Under the pieces are notes generated by a model. It saw only the letters and a program-made list of their open reading frames with translations, was not told where the DNA came from and did no database searches. Shown one piece after another: positions 33,187-39,589 of a stretch of DNA of 39,589 bases. The position numbers and the translations under genes were made by a program. Source of the DNA: Clostridiales bacterium (lineage in GTDB: Bacteria; Bacillota; Clostridia; Lutisporales; Lutisporaceae). Location of the stretch: the NCBI GenBank assembly GCA_012842725.1, contig DUSG01000066.1:1-39589 (forward strand), in the 5' to 3' direction. Within the stretch, counting starts at the first letter, position 1. The number at the start of each line of letters is the position of its first letter.

Positions 33187-34146
33187 ATGATGAGAACAGT
33201 GATTTGCGAATTGTTACAAATAGACTATCCAATACTTCAGGGTGGTATGGCTTGGGTAGCAACTGCTGAGCTTGCTGCTGCGGTTTCAAACGCTGGCGGC
33301 CTTGGCATAATAGGTACTGGCAATGCCCCTGGAGAGGTTATAAAAAAAGAAATAGAAAAGGTAAAGCAATTAACGGATAAACCTTTTGGAGTGAACGTTA
33401 TGCTGCTTTCACCTTTCGTCGACGAGATAATGGAGCTGGTATATAGTGAAAGGGTTCCGGTCGTAACTACCGGAGCAGGCAATCCGGGAAAATACATACC
33501 AAAACTTAAGGAACGAGGTATAAAGGTGATCCCTGTTGTACCATCAGTGGCTTTAGCAAAAAAAATGGAACATGTTGGAGCAGATGCCGTAATTGCGGAG
33601 GGGACAGAAGCAGGCGGACACATTGGAGAATTGACAACAATGGCTTTGGTACCACAAGTAGTGGATGCAGTGAAAATACCGGTGATTGCCGCAGGAGGCA
33701 TTGGTGATGCCAGAGGAGTTATATCAGCTTTGGCCTTAGGTGCACAAGGTGTTCAAATGGGAACCATATTTGTATGTTCTGAAGAATGTACAGTACACGA
33801 AAATTATAAGAATGCCATAATAAAGGCTGGTGACAGAGGCACTGTCGTAACAGGAAGAAGCACAGGGCATCCTGTAAGAATAATTAAGAACAAATTGTAT
33901 AGGGAATTTGACAAGCTTGAAAAATCAGGAGCTTCAGTTGGAGAAATAGAAAAGTTTGGTGTAGGAAGACTGAGATTAGCATGTATTGAAGGCGATGTAG
34001 AAATGGGTTCTGTTATGGCAGGTCAGATAAGTGGGTTAATAAAAGAAATAAAACCTGTAAAAGAAATCATTGAAAACATTATTGCTGAATGTGATTCAGT
34101 TATTAATAGACTAAACTATCTGGCAAGAGGTGAAAAGCTTGATTAA
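33187..34146 (+). CDS. fabK: Enoyl-ACP reductase II (FMN-dependent FabK)
   Basis: Reduces trans-2-enoyl-ACP in the last step of each elongation round; FMN enzyme of the nitronate monooxygenase-like fold, not related to FabI. 319 residues with ILQGGMAWVATAELAAAVSN near 16-35, GGLGIIG, EAGGHIGELTTMALVPQV with His145, and IAAGGIGDARGV. Position between fabH and fabD supports FabK rather than a nitronate monooxygenase. GGAGG at 33175-33179 serves the ATG at 33187 or 33190. Confidence 0.95.
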   Translation: MMRTVICELLQIDYPILQGGMAWVATAELAAAVSNAGGLGIIGTGNAPGEVIKKEIEKVKQLTDKPFGVNVMLLSPFVDEIMELVYSERVPVVTTGAGNPGKYIPKLKERGIKVIPVVPSVALAKKMEHVGADAVIAEGTEAGGHIGELTTMALVPQVVDAVKIPVIAAGGIGDARGVISALALGAQGVQMGTIFVCSEECTVHENYKNAIIKAGDRGTVVTGRSTGHPVRIIKNKLYREFDKLEKSGASVGEIEKFGVGRLRLACIEGDVEMGSVMAGQISGLIKEIKPVKEIIENIIAECDSVINRLNYLARGEKLD

Positions 34147-35089
34147 AATTGCATGCATATTCCCCGGACAGGGAGCTCAGTATATGGGAATGGGTAAAGA
34201 AATAGCTGAAAATTATAGAGTTGCAATGGATATATTTGAAAGAGCAAGTGAGAAATTAGGAATAGACATGAAAAAACTGTGCTTTGAGGGCAGCGAAGAA
34301 GATTTAAAGGACACTGAAAATACTCAACCTTCAATTCTGACAACAAGTATAGCAATTCTAGAAGTATTGAAACTAAAAGGATTGAAGCCATCAATAGCTG
34401 CAGGATTGAGTTTAGGTGAATATTCAGCTTTAGTAGCATCAAATGCTATTTCTTTCGAAGATGCAGTGAATGTGGTAAAGAAAAGAGGCAAGTTCATGCA
34501 GGAAGCAGTTCCTAAGGGACAAGGAACTATGGCAGCAGTAATGGGAATGGATAGAAATGAAATAATAAACTGTTTGAAAATGGCCTCAAGCTATGGAGTT
34601 GTTGAGCCGGCTAATTACAATTGCCCGGGACAGGTAGTAATTACCGGACATACAAAGGCTATAGAAGTAGCCTGCAAACTTTTGAAAGAAAGAGGAGCCA
34701 AAAGAGTAAAGGTGTTGCCGGTAAGTGCACCATTTCATTCTAGTTTATTAAAAAGTGCGGGGGAAAAACTATCTGAAGAACTGGATAAAATTGAATTTAA
34801 TGACATGGATATACCTGTTGTGGCAAATGTGAATGCGCAGGTAATAAAGAATAAATATGAAATCAAAAAACTTCTTGTTGAACAGGTAAGTTCTTCCGTG
34901 CTTTGGGAAGACAGTATCAGAAATATTATAAGTCAGGGTGTAGATACTTTTATTGAGGTTGGACCAGGAAAATCCCTTTCAGCATTTGTAAAGAAGATAA
35001 ATAAAGATGTTTTTGTATATAATGTGGAAGATATTGAATCATTAAATTCTACCATAGAAAATATTAGGGAGAGATTAGAATGCAATTAA
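34139..35089 (+). CDS. fabD: Malonyl-CoA:ACP malonyltransferase
   Basis: Moves malonyl from CoA to ACP. 316 residues with IFPGQGAQYMGMGKE at 7-21, nucleophile Ser91 in GLSLGEYSALVA, and His200 in PVSAPFHSSLL. The frame opens at a GTG at 34130, which is part of the ribosome binding site GAGGTGA (34127-34133); TTG 34139 is the likely start. It overlaps fabK by eight bases and fabG by ten, a tight operon. Confidence 0.95.
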   Translation: MIKIACIFPGQGAQYMGMGKEIAENYRVAMDIFERASEKLGIDMKKLCFEGSEEDLKDTENTQPSILTTSIAILEVLKLKGLKPSIAAGLSLGEYSALVASNAISFEDAVNVVKKRGKFMQEAVPKGQGTMAAVMGMDRNEIINCLKMASSYGVVEPANYNCPGQVVITGHTKAIEVACKLLKERGAKRVKVLPVSAPFHSSLLKSAGEKLSEELDKIEFNDMDIPVVANVNAQVIKNKYEIKKLLVEQVSSSVLWEDSIRNIISQGVDTFIEVGPGKSLSAFVKKINKDVFVYNVEDIESLNSTIENIRERLECN

Positions 35090-35823
35090 AAGAAAAAACT
35101 GCTATCATAACAGGAGCTTCTCGAGGTATAGGGAGAACAATAGCACTTTTTTTTGCAAAAGAAGGCGCAAATGTAATTATAAATTATTCAAATAATGAAA
35201 AGGCAGCAATGGATGTTGTGAAAGAAGCCATGGAATATGGCGTAAAGGCTTATGCTATTAAAGCGAATGTTTCTAATTTTTGTGAAGTTGAAAAATTAGT
35301 TGAGAAAGTATTAAATGAATTTGGAAGCATAGATATATTAGTAAATAATGCAGGAATCACAAAAGATAATCTTCTTATAAAAATGACAGAGGAAGATTTT
35401 GCTAAAGTTCTTGATATAAATTTAAAAGGTACGTTTAATTTTACAAAGGCAGTTAGCAGGATTATGATAAAACAAAGAAGAGGCAAAATAATAAATATTG
35501 CTTCAGTTGTAGGCATAATAGGTAATGCGGGACAATCTAATTATGCTGCAGCAAAAGCAGGTATCATAGGTTTTACGAAATCTATAGCAAAAGAGCTTGC
35601 TTCAAGAGGCATTAATGTAAATGCCATAGCTCCAGGATTTATCGAGACAGACATGACTGCAGTGTTAGGGGAAAAAATCAAAGCAGAATTAATAAATGCT
35701 ATACCTATGAAAAAACCCGGAAAACCAGAAGATGTGGCAAATGCAGCAGTGTTTTTGGCATCTGAACAATCAAATTATATTACAGGTCAGGTAATTAATA
35801 TTGACGGTGGAATGGTTATGTAA
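35080..35823 (+). CDS. fabG: 3-oxoacyl-ACP reductase
   Basis: NADPH-dependent reduction of 3-oxoacyl-ACP. Short-chain dehydrogenase, 247 residues: TGASRGIG at 11-18, NNAG at 89-92, and the active-site tetrad Asn114, Ser142, Tyr155, Lys159 (INIASVVG, SNYAAAKAG). Starts ten bases inside fabD after GGGAGAG. The surrounding fab genes make FabG the clear assignment within this large family. Confidence 0.95.
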   Translation: MQLKEKTAIITGASRGIGRTIALFFAKEGANVIINYSNNEKAAMDVVKEAMEYGVKAYAIKANVSNFCEVEKLVEKVLNEFGSIDILVNNAGITKDNLLIKMTEEDFAKVLDINLKGTFNFTKAVSRIMIKQRRGKIINIASVVGIIGNAGQSNYAAAKAGIIGFTKSIAKELASRGINVNAIAPGFIETDMTAVLGEKIKAELINAIPMKKPGKPEDVANAAVFLASEQSNYITGQVINIDGGMVM

Positions 35824-35860
35824 TATTATCATAGTATAGCTTTGAAGGGAGGTGAGACCT

Positions 35861-36088
35861 ATGATATTCGAGAAAGTACAAGAAAAAATTGCCGAGCAAC
35901 TCGGTATAGATACAGATGACATTACAATGGAGTCTTCCTTCATTGAAGATTTGGGAGCAGATTCTCTGGATATAGTAGAATTGTTAATGGCTCTTGAAGA
36001 AGAATTTGACATAGAGATACCTGATGAGGAAGCAGAAAAACTTGTAACAGTAGGAGATGTAGTTGAATACATAAAGAATAATACGTAA
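35861..36088 (+). CDS. acpP: Acyl carrier protein
   Basis: Carries growing acyl chains on a 4'-phosphopantetheine arm attached to Ser35 in GADSLDIVELLMALEEEF. Very acidic, 75 residues. The frame opens at a GTG at 35852 inside the ribosome binding site GGGAGGTGA; the ATG at 35861 is correct by spacing and by family length. A strong terminator follows, so acpP ends the main fab transcript and fabF is partly separate. Confidence 0.97.
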   Translation: MIFEKVQEKIAEQLGIDTDDITMESSFIEDLGADSLDIVELLMALEEEFDIEIPDEEAEKLVTVGDVVEYIKNNT

Positions 36089-36090
36089 TT

Positions 36091-36120
36091 AAAAGTCCCG
36101 TATAAACGGGACTTTTTTTT
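36091..36120 (+). terminator. Strong terminator between acpP and fabF
   Basis: AAAAGTCCCGT/ACGGGACTTTT (36091-36101/36106-36116), 11-bp perfect stem with ATAA loop and a run of eight T. fabF starts only 28 bases downstream. Confidence 0.9.
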
Positions 36121-36147
36121 AAATACTTTTTAAGGAGAGGAGTCAAA

Positions 36148-37389
36148 TTGAATAGAAAGAGAGTTGTTATCACGGGATTAGGAGCAATAACACCGATTGG
36201 TATAGGTGTGGAAAACTATTTTAAAAGTTTAAAAGAAGGGAAATCCGGTGTTACAAGAATAGTTAAATTCGATACAGAAAACTTGAGTACAAAAATAGCA
36301 GCAGAAGTAAAGGATTTTGATCCAAATGATTTTATTGATAAGAAAGAATCAAAAAGGATGGATAGATATACCCAATTTGCAGTGGCGGCTTCAAAAATGG
36401 CAATTGAAGATGCACGCCTAAATTTAAAATCAATAGAGTGTGATAGGTTTGGTGTTTGTATTGGTTCAGGAATTGGTGGATTAGAAACTCTTGAAAGTCA
36501 ATATAAAGTTATGACTGAAAAAGGTCCAGGAAGAGTAAGTCCATTTTTTATACCGATGATGATATCAAATATAGCTGCTGGATACATATCAATGGTTTTC
36601 AATGCAAAAGGACCAAATATGACTATTGTAACAGCATGTGCATCATCAACAAATGCCATCGGTGAGGCGTATAGGATAATTCAAAGAAATGAAGCGGATA
36701 TCATGATAACAGGAGGAACAGAGGCCTCAATAACGCCAATGGCCATTGCTGGATTTTGCTCAATGAAAGCCTTGTCTCAGAGAAATGATGAACCAACAAA
36801 AGCTTCTCGACCTTTTGATAAAAATAGAGATGGATTTGTTATGGGTGAAGGTGCTGGAATTCTTGTTTTAGAAGATTTAGAACATGCTTTAAAGAGGAAC
36901 GCCATAATTTATGGGGAAATTGTTGGTTATGGCTCAACAGCAGATGCATATCATATAACTGCACCGGCACCGGAAGGTGAAGGCGCTTATAGAGCTATGA
37001 GAAAAGCTGTAGAAGATGCGGGTATAAGCCCAGATGAAATAGATTATATAAATGCTCACGGTACTTCAACTGAATTAAATGATAAATTTGAAACACAGGC
37101 AATCAAAGCTCTCATGGGAAAACATGCCTATGAAGTGGCGATAAGTTCAACAAAATCAATGACTGGTCATCTTTTAGGTGCTGCAGGAGCGATAGAAGCT
37201 TTAGCATGTATGATGGCAATAAATGAATGTATAATTCCGCCCACTATCAATTATGAAACTATGGATGAAAATTGTGATTTGGATTATGTACCTAATAAGG
37301 CCAGAACTGCAGTAGTAAAATATGCAATGTCTAACTCTTTTGGCTTCGGTGGGCATAATGCATCAATCATATTGAAAAAATATGAATAA
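36148..37389 (+). CDS. fabF: 3-oxoacyl-ACP synthase II
   Basis: Elongating condensing enzyme of fatty acid synthesis. 413 residues, thiolase fold. Catalytic Cys164 in VTACASSTNAIG, His304 in NAHGTSTELND and His341 in KSMTGHLLGAAGA. It starts at TTG 36148 with AGGAGAGGAG at 36133-36142. No promoter is evident between the acpP terminator and this gene, so expression would come from readthrough or an unseen promoter. Confidence 0.96.
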   Translation: MNRKRVVITGLGAITPIGIGVENYFKSLKEGKSGVTRIVKFDTENLSTKIAAEVKDFDPNDFIDKKESKRMDRYTQFAVAASKMAIEDARLNLKSIECDRFGVCIGSGIGGLETLESQYKVMTEKGPGRVSPFFIPMMISNIAAGYISMVFNAKGPNMTIVTACASSTNAIGEAYRIIQRNEADIMITGGTEASITPMAIAGFCSMKALSQRNDEPTKASRPFDKNRDGFVMGEGAGILVLEDLEHALKRNAIIYGEIVGYGSTADAYHITAPAPEGEGAYRAMRKAVEDAGISPDEIDYINAHGTSTELNDKFETQAIKALMGKHAYEVAISSTKSMTGHLLGAAGAIEALACMMAINECIIPPTINYETMDENCDLDYVPNKARTAVVKYAMSNSFGFGGHNASIILKKYE

Positions 37390-37446
37390 ATTATTATACT
37401 ATAGTTGGATTATATTACATGTAGGGAAAGGAACATTTGATTAATA

Positions 37447-38157
37447 ATGGATGAAAAGCGTCTAAAATCACTTCAAGAATTTGAAGGGATAATAAATTAT
37501 ACTTTTTCAGATAAGGAATTGTTAAATACTGCTCTTACCCACAGCTCGTATGCCCATGGACACGATGGTGCTCATCCTTATAACGAAAGATTAGAGTTTT
37601 TGGGAGATTCGATACTTTCCATGATAATCAGTTATCATTTATTCCAAAACCTAAAAAATACTTCGGAAGGGCAGATGACAAGGATAAGAGCTAATATAGT
37701 GTGTGAAAAATCCCTATATGCTACTGCAAAAAAAATAAGGATTGGAGAATTTCTTTATCTAAGCAAAGGCGAAGAAAACACAGGCGGGCGTAAAAGGGTG
37801 TCTATACTGGCAGATGCTGTTGAGGCATTGATTGCAGCAATATTTTTAGATGGAGGATTGGAGGAAGCTAAGAAATTTGTTATGTGTTATATGGGAGATA
37901 AGATTGAATCATCCATCAAGAATAGATTTATAAATGATTATAAATCTTATCTTCAGGAGTATGTTCAAAAACATAATTTGGGAAAAATTGAATATAGACT
38001 TATATCAGAAAACGGACCAGATCATTCTAAAGAGTTTAATATGGCACTCTACTTAAATGATACATTGATTGGTACCGGAAAAGGAAAAAGCAAGAAAGAT
38101 GCGCAGCAATCAGCTGCAAAAGATGCTGTTAACACTATGGGTGTTATAAATGAGTAA
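37447..38157 (+). CDS. rnc: Ribonuclease III
   Basis: Cuts double-stranded RNA, including rRNA precursors. 236 residues: catalytic domain with NERLEFLGDS (Glu47, Asp54) and LADAVEALIAAI (Asp122, Glu125), matching the E. coli four-acid metal site, then a dsRNA-binding domain about 160-232 (KSYLQEYVQKHNLG, GKGKSKKDAQQSAAKDA). The ribosome binding site AAAGGA is 14 bases from the ATG, rather far; a TTG at 37437 in another frame would encode only five residues ending at 37454, across the rnc start. The order fab genes-rnc is conserved. Confidence 0.96.
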   Translation: MDEKRLKSLQEFEGIINYTFSDKELLNTALTHSSYAHGHDGAHPYNERLEFLGDSILSMIISYHLFQNLKNTSEGQMTRIRANIVCEKSLYATAKKIRIGEFLYLSKGEENTGGRKRVSILADAVEALIAAIFLDGGLEEAKKFVMCYMGDKIESSIKNRFINDYKSYLQEYVQKHNLGKIEYRLISENGPDHSKEFNMALYLNDTLIGTGKGKSKKDAQQSAAKDAVNTMGVINE

Positions 38158-39256
38158 GAGACATTATATAATACCAATTTTTGTACCTCACAAAGGATGT
38201 CCGCATGATTGCATCTTCTGCAACCAGAAAAGAATTACGGGACAGGTTAATGATTTGACCGTTAAAGATGCAAGAAATATTATTGAAAAGCATTTAAGCA
38301 CGATTAAAGGCAAACAAGCAAATATCGAGATTGCTTTTTTTGGAGGAAGCTTTACAGGAATTCCACTGGATGAACAAAATAGATTATTGGATTTAGCAAA
38401 TGAATATGTTTTACAAGGCCAGGTAGATTATATTAGATTATCTACAAGACCTGATTATATAAGTGCCGAAATAGTGGACAATTTGAAAAGACATAATGTG
38501 AAGATAGTTGAACTTGGCATTCAATCGATGGACAAGGATGTATTATCAGCTGCCAATAGAGGTCATAGCTCAGAAGATGTAGTTAAGGCTATTAAATTAT
38601 TGAAACAGAAAGATTTCATAGTTGGTGCACAGTTGATGGTAGGTCTCCCTCTAGATAATGAGGAAAAAGCGCTGGAAACTGCAAAGAAGATAGCAGAACT
38701 GAAACCTCATATAGCTAGGATTTATCCTGTATTGGTGATAAAAGACACATATTTGGAAACAATGTATTTAAATGGCTCTTATGAGCCTTTAACAATTGAG
38801 CAAGCTGTTAAAATATCAAAAAAAATGCTTCTATGTTTAGAAAAATCGGGAATTAAAGTTATAAGGATTGGACTCCAACCAACTGAGGATCTCCAGATAG
38901 GACAAAATGTTGTGGCTGGACCCTATCATCCTTCAATGAGACAGCTAGTAGAAACAGATATTTTTAAAGATATGATTGTTTATTCGTTAAATAAGATACA
39001 TGAAGATAATATTAGAGAAATAATAATTTTAGCTAATCCAAAAGATTTATCTTCAGTAATAGGTCAGCATAAATCAAATTATAGGTTTATAAAAGAGAAA
39101 TATAGAAATGCAAAAATATACTTCAAGGATGATAGGACAGTTGCTCTAGGAAGCATAATCATAAATATAGTGAATAATGATGAAAAATCAATAAAAATGT
39201 CTAAAAATACTTTTTGTGAAGAAGGAATTTTAGAAGGAATTATAAACCAAACATAG
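38150..39256 (+). CDS. Elp3-like radical SAM protein without acetyltransferase domain
   Basis: Radical SAM protein with the cluster motif CPHDCIFC (Cys17, Cys21, Cys24) and FFGGSFTGIPLDEQ, related to the radical SAM half of elongator protein Elp3. 368 residues; the C-terminal GNAT acetyltransferase domain of true Elp3 is absent. Function unknown; tRNA modification is only an inference from the relative. It overlaps rnc by eight bases and occurs between rnc and smc in many Clostridia. The end of the gene contains a sigma-H-type promoter for spoVS. Confidence 0.88.
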   Translation: MSKRHYIIPIFVPHKGCPHDCIFCNQKRITGQVNDLTVKDARNIIEKHLSTIKGKQANIEIAFFGGSFTGIPLDEQNRLLDLANEYVLQGQVDYIRLSTRPDYISAEIVDNLKRHNVKIVELGIQSMDKDVLSAANRGHSSEDVVKAIKLLKQKDFIVGAQLMVGLPLDNEEKALETAKKIAELKPHIARIYPVLVIKDTYLETMYLNGSYEPLTIEQAVKISKKMLLCLEKSGIKVIRIGLQPTEDLQIGQNVVAGPYHPSMRQLVETDIFKDMIVYSLNKIHEDNIREIIILANPKDLSSVIGQHKSNYRFIKEKYRNAKIYFKDDRTVALGSIIINIVNNDEKSIKMSKNTFCEEGILEGIINQT

Positions 39257-39261
39257 AATAT
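39233..39261 (+). promoter_or_regulatory. Sigma-H-type promoter of spoVS
   Basis: GAAGGAATT (39233-39241), 11-base spacer, ATAGAATAT (39253-39261). This fits the B. subtilis sigma-H consensus RnAGGAwWW-(11-12)-RnnGAATww at every defined position. It overlaps the end of the preceding gene and lies about 50 bases before the spoVS ATG. A TATAAT at 39281-39286 lacks a good -35. Confidence 0.75.
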
Positions 39262-39309
39262 ATAATCAGTCATAATATTTTATAATGTTATTCGAGGGGG
39301 TATTCTATT

Positions 39310-39570
39310 ATGGAAGTACTAAAAGTATCAGCTCAATCACAGCCTAAATCAGTCGCAGGTGCTTTAGCGGCAGTTTTGAGAGAGAGGTCTACAGCAGAGC
39401 TTCAAGCTGTAGGAGCCGGAGCTGTAAATCAAGCAGTTAAGGCAATAGCTATTACTAGAGGGTTTGTAGCACCAAATGGTATTGATCTTGTTGTTATACC
39501 TGCCTTTTCTGAAATACAGATTGACGGTGAAGACAGGACAGCAATAAAATTCATTATAGAACCAAGATAA
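39310..39570 (+). CDS. spoVS: Stage V sporulation protein S
   Basis: Small Alba-like protein. In B. subtilis loss of SpoVS blocks sporulation at stage V and affects septation; it is under sigma-H control. 86 residues, complete: EVLKVSAQSQPKSVAGALAA at 2-21, AVGAGAVNQAVKAIAITRG and a C-terminal IKFIIEPR, all highly conserved. GAGGGGG at 39294-39300 precedes the ATG. Together with ylbJ it marks the host as a spore former. Confidence 0.97.
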   Translation: MEVLKVSAQSQPKSVAGALAAVLRERSTAELQAVGAGAVNQAVKAIAITRGFVAPNGIDLVVIPAFSEIQIDGEDRTAIKFIIEPR

Positions 39571-39589
39571 TTATTGATATTAAAAGTTA

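Noticed and set aside
33237..33701. Minus-strand open frame of 154 codons opposite fabK
   Set aside because: Shadow of fabK; composition dominated by T, P, S and A with no domain.
37437..37454. Five-codon minigene (TTG start) overlapping the rnc start
   Set aside because: It fits the AAAGGA ribosome binding site spacing better than the rnc ATG does, but it is too short to argue for without conservation.
1..39589. Mobile elements, CRISPR arrays, toxin-antitoxin or defence systems
   Set aside because: Every long plus- or minus-strand gene is a recognised core gene or a small protein in a conserved setting; I saw no repeat arrays, transposase motifs or integrase genes.

Overview
The window is a stretch of core chromosome from a low-GC, endospore-forming member of the Bacillota, most likely class Clostridia. 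Evidence for this: AT-rich DNA, strong AGGAGG-type ribosome binding sites, frequent TTG starts, sporulation genes (ylbJ, spoVS), FapR/PlsX/FabK lipid synthesis, RemA, and a gene order close to Bacillus subtilis and clostridial genomes. The species cannot be named from the sequence alone. I saw no rRNA, tRNA, CRISPR array, insertion sequence, prophage or clear sign of recent transfer.

Layout. (1) 1-1467, minus strand: rqcH (ribosome quality control), cut by the window edge, divergent from dapF (lysine/peptidoglycan). (2) 2605-5850: yicC-remA-gmk-rpoZ-coaBC, closed by a terminator. (3) 5998-13007: priA-def-fmt-membrane zinc protease-rsmB-rlmN, a replication-restart and translation block. (4) 13258-18476: prpC-prkC-rsgA-rpe-thiN, then two tiny membrane-protein genes (18156-18311 and 18324-18476) at the place where B. 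subtilis carries spoVM. rpmB (minus) converges on them. (5) 18991-23188: gls24-like/fakA, terminator, recG. (6) 23385-30478: rsmD-coaD-coiled-coil gene, ylbJ (minus), ylbK, tmcAL (minus), ackA, yceD-rpmF. This is the B. subtilis ylbH-ylbN-rpmF block with ackA inserted. (7) 30602-38157: fapR-plsX-fabH-fabK-fabD-fabG-acpP, terminator, fabF, rnc. A FapR-type operator precedes fapR. (8) 38150-39570: an Elp3-like radical SAM gene, then spoVS behind a sequence that fits the sigma-H promoter consensus at every defined position.

The genes work together as growth and envelope functions: translation (def, fmt, rsmB, rlmN, rsmD, rsgA, rpmB, rpmF, rnc, rqcH, tmcAL), PASTA kinase/phosphatase signalling (prkC/prpC), cofactor synthesis (coaBC, coaD, thiN), and fatty-acid and phospholipid synthesis under malonyl-CoA control (fapR regulon, with fakA for exogenous fatty acids). 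Nearly everything belongs to a recognised family. The least explained items are the two small membrane proteins after thiN, the coiled-coil protein after coaD, several hairpins without an obvious role, and a Glu at the position of the RqcH 'DR' motif aspartate. I found no wholly new multi-gene system.

Many genes were given a later start than the longest open frame allows, because the ribosome binding site and family alignment favour it. Seven start at TTG.
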